Shown here one piece after another: positions 40,095 through 47,216 of a DNA stretch of 64,000 nt; the stretch's first letter is position 1; every line of letters begins with the position of its first letter. This DNA comes from Mycolicibacterium doricum. GTDB lineage: Bacteria > Actinomycetota > Actinomycetes > Mycobacteriales > Mycobacteriaceae. The DNA lies in the NCBI RefSeq assembly GCF_010728155.1, contig NZ_AP022605.1, positions 1,488,001-1,552,000 on the forward strand, in the 5' to 3' direction. The notes below the pieces were generated by a model, which was given only the letters and a program-made list of their open reading frames with translations, ran no database searches and had not been told where the DNA came from. Position numbers and translations under genes: made by a program.

Positions 40095-40940
40095 ATGGAC
40101 GACGACCCGGTGGTGTTGCGTGAGGTGGCCGAGCAGTTGGCCGCGGAGGCAGCCGAATTCGTGCGGGCCCGGCGCAGCGAGGTGTTCGGCGCCGGCTCCG
40201 GTGACACGCCCGCGGGTGCAGTGGCCGCTAAAAGCACACCGACCGATCCGGTGACCGTCGTCGACACCGAGACGGAGCGGCTGCTACGCCACCGGCTCGC
40301 CGAGTACCGGCCCGGTGAGCATATCCTCGGCGAGGAGGAGGGCGGCGCCGCCGACGCGGGCGTCGGCCAGCTGACGTGGGTCCTCGACCCGATCGACGGC
40401 ACAGTGAACTTCGTCTACGGCATCGAGGCCTACGCGGTGTCGGTCGCCGTGCAGCGGGACGGCCAATCGGTGGCCGGTGCGGTCGCCGACGTGGCCGCGG
40501 CCGCGGTGTACTCCGCCGCGCTGGGACACGGCGCCCAGCTGCGTCGACACGGCACGGCGCGCCCGTTGCGCTGCAACGCGCCCGAGCGGCTCGCCATGGC
40601 GCTGCTCGGAACCGGATTCGCCTATGCGCCGGAACGCCGCCGCAGGCAGGCCGAGCTCCTCGTCGAGCTGATGCCCCGGGTGCGCGACATGCGCCGAATC
40701 GGGTCCTGTGCCCTGGATCTGTGCATGGTCGCGGCCGGACAGCTGGACGCCTACTACGAGGACGGCGTCAACGTGTGGGACTGGGCGGCCGGCGCTCTGG
40801 TCGCCGCCGAGGCGGGGGCCACCGTGTCACTGCCAACTCCCGCAGGCGCGGTCGGCGGGGCCGGGCTGGTCGTCGCCGTGGCACCAGGAATCGCAGCCGA
40901 ATTCGACGATGCGCTGCGGGGCGTGGGGGTACTGCGCTGA
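40095..40940 (+). CDS. suhB: inositol monophosphatase-family phosphatase SuhB
   Basis: The 281-aa magnesium-dependent phosphatase has the metal site GEHILGEEEGG and LDPIDGTVNFVYG. The second signature is NVWDWAAGALVAAEAGATV. In mycobacteria SuhB is one of several enzymes that release free inositol for phosphatidylinositol and mycothiol. ATG 40095 lies 123 nt from the divergent ppgK start. It converges on cei with a 5-nt gap. Confidence 0.93.
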   Translation: MDDDPVVLREVAEQLAAEAAEFVRARRSEVFGAGSGDTPAGAVAAKSTPTDPVTVVDTETERLLRHRLAEYRPGEHILGEEEGGAADAGVGQLTWVLDPIDGTVNFVYGIEAYAVSVAVQRDGQSVAGAVADVAAAAVYSAALGHGAQLRRHGTARPLRCNAPERLAMALLGTGFAYAPERRRRQAELLVELMPRVRDMRRIGSCALDLCMVAAGQLDAYYEDGVNVWDWAAGALVAAEAGATVSLPTPAGAVGGAGLVVAVAPGIAAEFDDALRGVGVLR

Positions 40941-40945
40941 CGCGG

Positions 40946-41602
40946 TCAGCAGGTGCGGGTGTGGATGCGCTTGAGCAGTTCGGGGTCAGCTGGGGCGGTG
41001 GCGTCGGGGCGCAGGCTCGCCAGCACCGCGTCGATGTCGTCGCTGGCGGTCAGCTCGGCGAACTCCGTGCCGATCGCCAGATCGACGGTGGGGTCCGGCC
41101 GCCCGTCTTCGAACAGTTCGGTGCAGGGCGCCACCAGCCACACCGCGGCGGCGGCGGCACGCCCGGACGGGCCGAACCGGATCTGTCCCTGGCACTGCAG
41201 GCGCTCGGTCACGTAGATCGGGTCGTTGGCCGCTTCGGGCTGGGCGAATCCGAGATCGCGCAGTTCGCCGGCGATCTCGCCGGCCTGACCGCCCTGTCCG
41301 CTCGCGTTGAGTACCCGGATCCTGGTGTCGGCCAGTTTCGCCGGGGTGACGTCGATCATGTCGGTGTGCCCAACCTGCTTACCGAGAACCGGCGGCGGCG
41401 GCCCGGTGGCCGGTGCCGGTGGCGGTGGGTTGCAGACGGCGGCAGCGCGCACGTCGGTCGGCTGATTCAGGGCGATCACCCATACCACCAACGTGACGAC
41501 CGCGAGTGCACCGATCGTGAGGAGGCCGGGCACATAGTTGCGCCGGCGGAAGGGGCGACCGTGTCTGTCGAACGCGGTGCCTTCGGTGATACTCGAAACC
41601 AC
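40946..41602 (-). CDS. cei: cell envelope integrity protein Cei (LytR_C domain)
   Basis: The 218-aa protein has a short basic cytoplasmic end (RHGRPFRRRNYVPG), one membrane helix (about 25-45, LLTIGALAVVTLVVWVIAL) and a periplasmic LytR C-terminal domain. Cysteines there include LQCQGQI, VAPCTELF and the last residue, C218. M. tuberculosis Rv2700 (Cei) is needed for envelope integrity and virulence. The upstream gap to DUF4193 (176 nt) carries a CRP-like site. Confidence 0.9.
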   Translation of the reverse strand: MVSSITEGTAFDRHGRPFRRRNYVPGLLTIGALAVVTLVVWVIALNQPTDVRAAAVCNPPPPAPATGPPPPVLGKQVGHTDMIDVTPAKLADTRIRVLNASGQGGQAGEIAGELRDLGFAQPEAANDPIYVTERLQCQGQIRFGPSGRAAAAAVWLVAPCTELFEDGRPDPTVDLAIGTEFAELTASDDIDAVLASLRPDATAPADPELLKRIHTRTC

Positions 41603-41666
41603 TCATGCACTGTAGAGCGCCCCGCGCTGCTGCTCACTTGCGGTCGGTGCGCCGCGGGCGTAGGAG

Positions 41667-41682
41667 TGTGGTGTAAATCACA
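41667..41682. promoter_or_regulatory. putative CRP-family (cAMP receptor protein) site
   Basis: TGTGGTGTAAATCACA differs at one position from the mycobacterial Crp consensus TGTGA-N6-TCACA. It lies between the divergent cei and DUF4193 genes and could serve either. Confidence 0.45.
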
Positions 41683-41778
41683 GCGGGATCGCGGCGGCAA
41701 CGGGCACGAATCGTTTGGGGAAAGCGTTCGACGCTGGTACAAAGCACTGCTGCAAGGTTCACCGGAGGGGACAAGACG

Positions 41779-42081
41779 ATGGCTACTGACTACGACGCCC
41801 CACGGCGTACCGAGACCGACGATGTCTCCGAGGACTCGCTCGAAGAACTGAAGGCGCGACGGAACGAGGCGCAGTCCGCGGTCGTCGACGTCGACGAATC
41901 GGAGACCGCCGAGAATTTCGAGCTGCCCGGTGCGGACCTGTCCGGGGAGGAACTCTCCGTCCGGGTGATCCCGAAGCAGGCCGACGAGTTCACCTGCTCC
42001 AGCTGCTTCCTGGTGCACCACCGCAGCCGGCTCGCCAGCGAGAGGAACGGCATGATGATCTGCTCGGACTGTGCGGCCTGA
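41779..42081 (+). CDS. DUF4193 protein with a zinc ribbon (Rv2699c-like)
   Basis: The 100-aa protein has an acidic, helical N-terminus (DDVSEDSLEELKARRNEAQS). Its C-terminal zinc ribbon is FTCSSCFLVHHRSRLA followed by MMICSDCAA. It is highly conserved in actinobacteria and often essential in mycobacterial screens, but its role is unknown. The ATG follows GGAGGGGACAAGACG. It converges on the DUF3093 gene with a 2-nt gap. Confidence 0.92.
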   Translation: MATDYDAPRRTETDDVSEDSLEELKARRNEAQSAVVDVDESETAENFELPGADLSGEELSVRVIPKQADEFTCSSCFLVHHRSRLASERNGMMICSDCAA

Positions 42082-42083
42082 GC

Positions 42084-42563
42084 TCAGCGGCCCAGCGCGG
42101 ACAGCACCCGTTCGGGGTGGCGGGTGCTCACCAGCCAGTAGGGCGTGGGGTCCTCGGGATCGTCGAGGACCAGCAGGATCATCGGACCCACCCAGGCCCG
42201 GTGCACGACATAGGCGGCGGGGTCGAGCTGGCGCCCGAGCGCCGCAGATTTCGCCGTCTTGGGCACCTCGGCCGATTTCGACACGACGCTGACCGGCAGG
42301 TGCGCGTCTGCGACCCACAGTTCGGTATCCCCGGCAGGACCGCCGACCACGCGGAGCTCGGCTCGGCCGAACCACGCGAGGATGACGGCGGCGACCGGCA
42401 GCAACACCGCGAACGGCACCCAGTCCGGCAGGGCTTCGACGCCCAGATTGACCTCGTAGGCGATCAGTGCCGCCAGCCCAAGTCCGGGCAGCCACCACCA
42501 CCACGGCACCGAGAGCCGTTCGCGGTAGCGCACCGTTTGGGTGGTTGCACGCGTGTCGGACAC
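42084..42563 (-). CDS. DUF3093 membrane protein (Rv2698-like)
   Basis: The 159-aa protein begins (GTG) [24 protein letters not shown]. Two membrane helices (about 24-41 and 51-69) are followed by a cytoplasmic domain ([25 protein letters not shown] ... [17 protein letters not shown]). It is conserved in actinobacteria next to dut and DUF4193. Its start lies 25 nt from the dut start, and the two are divergent. Confidence 0.87.
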   Translation of the reverse strand: MSDTRATTQTVRYRERLSVPWWWWLPGLGLAALIAYEVNLGVEALPDWVPFAVLLPVAAVILAWFGRAELRVVGGPAGDTELWVADAHLPVSVVSKSAEVPKTAKSAALGRQLDPAAYVVHRAWVGPMILLVLDDPEDPTPYWLVSTRHPERVLSALGR

Positions 42564-42588
42564 GCGCCTCAGAGTAATCTGTGACGTC

Positions 42589-43053
42589 GTGTCCACCTCT
42601 CTGGCGGTCCTGCGTCTGGACCGCGAGCTACCAATGCCCGCAAGGGCCCATGACGGTGACGCGGGCGTCGACCTGTTCAGTGCCCGCGATGTCGAACTGG
42701 CCCCTGGGCAGCGGGAGTCGGTGCCGACGGGGGTCGCCGTGGCGATTCCCCATGGCATGGTGGGCCTGGTTCATCCGCGGTCGGGTTTGGCTGCCCGCGT
42801 GGGGCTTTCCATCGTCAACAGCCCGGGGACGATCGATGCCGGCTATCGGGGGGAGATCAAGGTGTCGTTGATCAACCTCGATCCACAGGCGCCGATCGTC
42901 ATTCGGCGCGGGGACCGCATCGCCCAGCTGCTGGTGCAGCGGGTTGAACTACCTGAGCTGGTCGAGGTGACGTCGTTCGACGAAGCCGGACTGGCAGAAA
43001 CCACCCGTGGCGAACGTGGCCACGGATCCTCCGGCGGACATGCGAGTTTGTGA
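42589..43053 (+). CDS. dut: deoxyuridine triphosphatase Dut
   Basis: The 154-aa trimeric dUTPase keeps uracil out of DNA and supplies dUMP. All five motifs are visible: [49 protein letters not shown], and the C-terminal [15 protein letters not shown], where the usual aromatic (Phe) position of the arm reads His. GTG 42589 ([14 protein letters not shown]) is preceded by a TAATCT hexamer 8 nt upstream. Its TGA overlaps the next ATG. Confidence 0.96.
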   Translation: MSTSLAVLRLDRELPMPARAHDGDAGVDLFSARDVELAPGQRESVPTGVAVAIPHGMVGLVHPRSGLAARVGLSIVNSPGTIDAGYRGEIKVSLINLDPQAPIVIRRGDRIAQLLVQRVELPELVEVTSFDEAGLAETTRGERGHGSSGGHASL

Positions 43054-43805
43054 TGGCATTCGGAATACGCAAGAGCACCGGCGACAAGATCGGCGAGCCG
43101 GCCATGGAGCCGACCGCCGGACCCGTCGTCGAACCGGCGAGCGAGGAGGATGTCGAGGGCCCGTTCGACATCGACGACTTCGACGATCCGGAGGTGGCCG
43201 CCCAGGGGCGGCTGGACCTGGGATCTGTGCTGGTGCCGCTGCCCGCCGCGGGTCAGGTGCAGGTCGAGCTCAACGAGGCCGGCGTGCCCAGCGCGGTGTG
43301 GGTGGTCACACCCAACGGCCGCTTCACCATCGCCGCCTATGCGGCGCCGAAGTCCGCCGGGCTGTGGCGCGAGGTGGCCGGTGAACTGGCCGATTCGCTG
43401 CGCAAAGACGGCGCCGCGGTGACCGTCCAGGACGGGCCTTGGGGCCGCGAGGTGGTCGGCACGGCAACCGGGGTGGTGCGGTTCATCGGCGTCGACGGCT
43501 ATCGCTGGATGATCCGGTGTGTCGTGAACGGGGTCGCCGAGAGCATTGACGCACTCACCGCCGAGGCGCGGGAAGCCCTGCGCGACACCGTAGTGCGCCG
43601 CGGCGACACACCGCTGCCGGTGCGCACGCCGCTAGCAGTCCAGCTGCCCGAGCCGATGGCCGCCCAGCTGCGGGCCGCTGCCGCCGCGCAGCAGGGGCAG
43701 CAGCCCGATCAGCAGCAGCCGCCCCCGCCTCCCCCGCAGCCCACCGCGCGTCGGAGCGCGCAGGGTTCGGCGATGCAGCAGCTGCGCACCATCACCGGCG
43801 GCTAG
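43053..43805 (+). CDS. DUF3710 family protein (Rv2696c-like)
   Basis: The 250-aa protein begins [12 protein letters not shown] and has an acidic linker (EDVEGPFDIDDFDDPE). The DUF3710 domain (about 45-185) carries WVVTPNGRFTIAAYAAPKS and WGREVVGTATGVVRFIGVDGYRWMIR (the conserved core is VVRFIGVDGYRWMI). The C-terminus is Gln/Pro-rich (about 208-235). It is conserved after dut in actinobacteria with unknown function. ATG 43053 overlaps the dut stop; GTG 43050 is an alternative. Confidence 0.88.
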   Translation: MAFGIRKSTGDKIGEPAMEPTAGPVVEPASEEDVEGPFDIDDFDDPEVAAQGRLDLGSVLVPLPAAGQVQVELNEAGVPSAVWVVTPNGRFTIAAYAAPKSAGLWREVAGELADSLRKDGAAVTVQDGPWGREVVGTATGVVRFIGVDGYRWMIRCVVNGVAESIDALTAEAREALRDTVVRRGDTPLPVRTPLAVQLPEPMAAQLRAAAAAQQGQQPDQQQPPPPPPQPTARRSAQGSAMQQLRTITGG

Positions 43806-43875
43806 CTGGGGATCGCGGGCGGTCATCTGCCCGTGGCCGGCGACCTCCGCCAGCGTCGGCGTATCCCGGCCGGGG

Positions 43876-44604
43876 CTAGGGCAGCCGGTCGAACGCCTCG
43901 GCGAGCGCTGCCAGGCAGGCGACGCCGAGCACCGCGGGTTCGGCGCCCATTTCGTCGAGAGTCACCGTCCGCAGCGCCGCGCACGGCGCCGCGGAGACCC
44001 ACTCCATCCCGACTTCCAACGGGTGCACCGGATCGTCGGTCGCCGCCGCCACACCCATCGGCACACTGAGCATCTCGAGTTGCGCACACGTCGGCGCGAC
44101 GTAGGCCGCGGCCTCGTCCATCGCGTCGGGCAGCGCCGGCCACTGCGCCACCCATGACCGGGTGAGTTCCTCACCGACCCAGCGTGGGCTCGAGGCGCGC
44201 ATCTGCGACGTCGCCGCCACCAGCCCGTCACGACGCAACACCTGCGCCGAGTAACGTGCCATCATCGCCGCCGGCGCCGCCACCGGCGACCCACTCCATG
44301 CCGGCAGGGCCGCCAGCACTGCCAGCGCAGCGTTCGGATTGGCCAGTGCCCAGTCGACGGCGACCGCCGCGCCGATCGACACTCCGCCGACCGCGACCGG
44401 CCCGGCGGAGGCGGCCTCCTCGAGCGCGTCGCGATACCCCTCGACCAGCCGGGCGGGCTGCGGGCGCGGGGTGACGACGACTGCCCCGACCTCGTGCAGA
44501 GCGGGTGAGAACACCCGGTAGGCGTAGTCGTCGTCGGACCCGGTTCCGGGTAGCAGCACCGTCGTCACACCACGCAGATCGACCGTCATCACATGATCGT
44601 GCAC
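43876..44604 (-). CDS. alpha/beta-hydrolase-fold protein (Rv2695-like)
   Basis: The 242-aa protein shows TTVLLPGTGSDDDYAYRVF (oxyanion region) and GGVSIGAAVAVDWAL (nucleophile elbow). Other residues of a triad are less clear (VAAATDDPVHPLEVG could hold the acid), and no histidine motif is obvious near the C-terminus. It is likely an esterase-like protein of unknown substrate. Start ATG 44604 or, five codons on, 44589 (MTVDLRGV). It is divergent from the OB-fold gene. Confidence 0.8.
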   Translation of the reverse strand: MHDHVMTVDLRGVTTVLLPGTGSDDDYAYRVFSPALHEVGAVVVTPRPQPARLVEGYRDALEEAASAGPVAVGGVSIGAAVAVDWALANPNAALAVLAALPAWSGSPVAAPAAMMARYSAQVLRRDGLVAATSQMRASSPRWVGEELTRSWVAQWPALPDAMDEAAAYVAPTCAQLEMLSVPMGVAAATDDPVHPLEVGMEWVSAAPCAALRTVTLDEMGAEPAVLGVACLAALAEAFDRLP

Positions 44605-44737
44605 TGCCTGCGGGTCGGGTGCGGTGAGAACCGTGCGGCATGGTCAACCCCGCGTGGCATAAGGGAACCAACAGGTCTACCGTGGCGTTGGATTGAGTGC
44701 GGGTCCACGGTGGATCTGCGAAAGGTCAGGAGAGGCC

Positions 44738-45109
44738 ATGGCCACGGCCGAAGGGTATCTGCGTCGGCTCACTCGACGTCTGACGGAGGACCCCGAGCAA
44801 CTCGACGTCGAGGAGCTCAGCGATGAAGCCGCCCACACCGGCGCCCAGAAGGCGATCGACTGTCAGCGCGGGCAGGAAGTCACGATGGTGGGCACGTTGC
44901 GCAGCGTGGAGACCAACTCCAAAGGGTGCGCCGGCGGCGTCCGGGCCGAGCTTTTCGACGGCACCGACTCGGTGATGCTGGTGTGGCTCGGACAGCGGCG
45001 TATCGCGGGTATCGAATCCGGCAGGACCCTGCGGGTACACGGCCGGGTCGGCAAGCTGGAGAACGGGACGAAGGCGATCTACAACCCGCACTACGAAATC
45101 CAGAAGTGA
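44738..45109 (+). CDS. OB-fold nucleic-acid-binding-type protein (Rv2694c-like)
   Basis: The 123-aa protein has a helical N-terminus (GYLRRLTRRLTEDPEQLDVEEL; the RRLTRRLTEDPEQLD part is typical). An OB fold (about 45-120) follows with VTMVGTLRSVETN, VRAELFDGTDSVMLVWLGQR and TLRVHGRVGKLEN. It could bind DNA or RNA; no partner is known. ATG 44738 follows CAGGAGAGGCC. Its TGA overlaps the GTG of the DUF3159 gene. Confidence 0.85.
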   Translation: MATAEGYLRRLTRRLTEDPEQLDVEELSDEAAHTGAQKAIDCQRGQEVTMVGTLRSVETNSKGCAGGVRAELFDGTDSVMLVWLGQRRIAGIESGRTLRVHGRVGKLENGTKAIYNPHYEIQK

Positions 45110-45780
45110 GCGACCCCGCACCCGAAGCCGACAAGTCGACCGGCGCGCAGGCGATCCTCGCCCAGATGGGCGGCGTCAGTGGCCTCATCTATTCCTCGCT
45201 GCCCGTCCTCGTGTTCGTACCCGTCTCCTCCATCGCCGGTCTGGTGCCGGCGGTCGCCGCCGCGCTCGGTGTCGCCGCGCTCATCCTGCTCTGGCGCCTC
45301 GTGCGCAGGGACACCGTGCAGCCGGCGATTTCCGGGTTCATCGGGGTGGGCATCAGCGCGCTCATCGCCTACCTGGTCGGCGAGTCGAAGGGCTACTTCC
45401 TGCTGGGAATTTGGATGTCGCTGTTCTGGGCCAGCGTGTTCGCCCTGTCGGTGGTGATCCGGCGGCCCGTCGTCGGCTACCTCTGGGGCTGGATCAACGG
45501 TCACAGTGACGACTGGCGCGGAATGCGAACTGCGGTAAGGGCATTCGACATCGCCACGGCGACCTGGGTGGCGGTGTTCCTGTCCCGCTTCGTCGTCCAG
45601 CACCACCTCTACGGCGCCGACCAGACCGGGTGGCTTGGCGTCGCCCGGATCGCGATGGGATGGCCGCTGACCGCCGTCGCCGCGCTGGCGACCTACTTCG
45701 CCATCCGCAGCGCCCAGCGCGCCCTGCACCCCGCGGTCGCACCGCAGGAACACAGCACTGCAGACAGCCGGACGGACTGA
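45106..45780 (+). CDS. DUF3159 membrane protein (Rv2693c-like)
   Basis: The 224-aa protein has five to six membrane helices, the first two around SLPVLVFVPVSSIAGLVPAV and LGVAALILLWRLV. A conserved-looking stretch is KGYFLLGIWMSLFWASVFAL then RRPVVGYLWGWING. Function is unknown. The GTG start overlaps the preceding stop (GTGA), so it is coupled to the OB-fold gene. It converges on ceoC with a 3-nt gap. Confidence 0.87.
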   Translation: MSDPAPEADKSTGAQAILAQMGGVSGLIYSSLPVLVFVPVSSIAGLVPAVAAALGVAALILLWRLVRRDTVQPAISGFIGVGISALIAYLVGESKGYFLLGIWMSLFWASVFALSVVIRRPVVGYLWGWINGHSDDWRGMRTAVRAFDIATATWVAVFLSRFVVQHHLYGADQTGWLGVARIAMGWPLTAVAALATYFAIRSAQRALHPAVAPQEHSTADSRTD

Positions 45781-45783
45781 CGC

Positions 45784-46455
45784 TCAGGGCTGGCTGCGGT
45801 GGCGCAGCAGCAGGTGGCTCAGCTCGCCCTCGACCTGCGCGGAGGCGACGAACAACAGCTCGTCGCCGCCTTCGAGTGGTTCGTCGGCCCCCGGCACGAT
45901 GACCCGCGGACCGCGAAGGATCGTGACCAGCGCGCAATCCCTAGGCAGTTCGAGACGTTTGACGGGTTTACCACCCCACGGCGTGTCGTCGGGCAGGGTG
46001 ATTTCCACCAGATTGGCCTGCCCCTTGCGGAACTCCATGAGCCGCACCAGGTCGCCCACGGCGACCGCCTCCTCGACCAGAGATGCCAGCATCCGGGGTG
46101 TCGACACCGCTACGTCGACGCCCCAATTCTCGTCGAACAGCCACTCGTTGCGCGGATCGTTGACCCGGGCGACCACCCGCGAGACGCCGAATTCTGTCTT
46201 GGCCAGCAGGCTCACCACGACGTTGACCTTGTCGTCGCCGGTGGCGCCGATGACCACGTCGAATTCCTCGAGGCGAACCGACTCCAGCACCGAGATCTCA
46301 CAGGCGTCGCCGAGCCGCCAGTGTGCGGCCGGTATGGCGTCGACGTCGATGTGGCCGGGGTTGCGTTCGAGCAGGGTGACCTCGTGATTGCTCTCGAGGA
46401 GTTCCCGGGCGATGGACCGGCCGACGGCGCCGGCACCGGCGATGGCTACTTTCAC
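45784..46455 (-). CDS. ceoC: TrkA-type RCK potassium-uptake regulator CeoC
   Basis: The 223-aa cytoplasmic protein has an RCK-N Rossmann domain (VKVAIAGAGAVGRSIARELL; the glycine motif is GAGAVG) and a C-terminal RCK-C (TrkA-C) domain (about 135-215, RKGQANLVEITLPDDTPWGG). Such subunits bind NAD(H) or ATP and gate potassium transporters. The GTG start overlaps the ceoB stop by 4 nt. It matches Rv2692. Confidence 0.92.
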   Translation of the reverse strand: MKVAIAGAGAVGRSIARELLESNHEVTLLERNPGHIDVDAIPAAHWRLGDACEISVLESVRLEEFDVVIGATGDDKVNVVVSLLAKTEFGVSRVVARVNDPRNEWLFDENWGVDVAVSTPRMLASLVEEAVAVGDLVRLMEFRKGQANLVEITLPDDTPWGGKPVKRLELPRDCALVTILRGPRVIVPGADEPLEGGDELLFVASAQVEGELSHLLLRHRSQP

Positions 46456-47120
46456 GAGTCGTCGCCACTCGGCGGCAGCGCGCTGATCGCCATCGCTTCG
46501 GCGATGTGGCCGGCCACCGCGGCGATGTACACCTGATCGCCGGCCTGGATGACGGACTTGGAATCCGGCAGCACACCGCTTCCGAAGCGGATGAGGAATG
46601 CCACCCGGCCGCCGGTCGCGGACTCCAGTTCGGTGACGCGGTGGCCGGCCCAATCCTCATGCAGCGGTAGCTCGGCCACCCCGACGTTGCCCGACGGATC
46701 GCGCCACTTAGTGGTCTCCGTCTCCAGGGTCAGCACGTTGAGCAGCCGGTCGGTCGTCCACGGGACTGTGGCGATGGTGGGGATTCCCAGGCGTTCGTAC
46801 ACCGCTGCGCGTTTCGCGTCGTAGATGCGGGCCACTACGCGCTCCACACCGAACGTCTCCCGCGCGACACGTGCGGAGATGATGTTGGAGTTGTCACCCG
46901 AGGACACTGCGGCAAACGCGCTCGCCTCCTCGATCCCTGCCCGCAGGAGCACGTCTCGGTCGAAGCCCATGCCGAGCACCCGCTCGCCCACGAACTCGGG
47001 ACTGAGCCGGTGAAAGGCGGTGGCGTCCCGGTCGATCACGGCCACGTCATGACCGATGCGCGACAGGCCGTCGGACAGGGAGGCCCCCACCCGGCCGCAT
47101 CCCATCACCACTACATGCAC
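46452..47120 (-). CDS. ceoB: TrkA-type RCK potassium-uptake regulator CeoB
   Basis: The 222-aa protein has the Rossmann motif VVVMGCGRVGASLSDGLSRIGHD (core GCGRVG) ending in the adenine-binding VIDRD, then GVERVVARIYDAKRAAVYERLG and a TrkA-C domain from about 140. GTG 47120 follows GAAGGGAA; ATG 47150 and 47171 upstream are less likely because the protein would gain an unusual N-terminus. It pairs with CeoC and is divergent from a KimA-like transporter. Confidence 0.92.
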   Translation of the reverse strand: MHVVVMGCGRVGASLSDGLSRIGHDVAVIDRDATAFHRLSPEFVGERVLGMGFDRDVLLRAGIEEASAFAAVSSGDNSNIISARVARETFGVERVVARIYDAKRAAVYERLGIPTIATVPWTTDRLLNVLTLETETTKWRDPSGNVGVAELPLHEDWAGHRVTELESATGGRVAFLIRFGSGVLPDSKSVIQAGDQVYIAAVAGHIAEAMAISALPPSGDDS

Positions 47121-47202
47121 GTGCGTTCCCTTCGGCTGTGCTGCTGTCATGTCAGTAGCGAATCTCCGCAACGGGAACGCTACAGCCCTACGTCACTGGG
47201 CA

Positions 47203-47208
47203 TACTCT
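47203..47208 (+). promoter_or_regulatory. putative -10 element of the KimA-like transporter gene
   Basis: TACTCT is followed by 8 nt and the GTG at 47217, suggesting a leaderless or near-leaderless transcript. It lies in the 96-nt gap to ceoB. Confidence 0.4.
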
Positions 47209-47216
47209 TGGACCTC

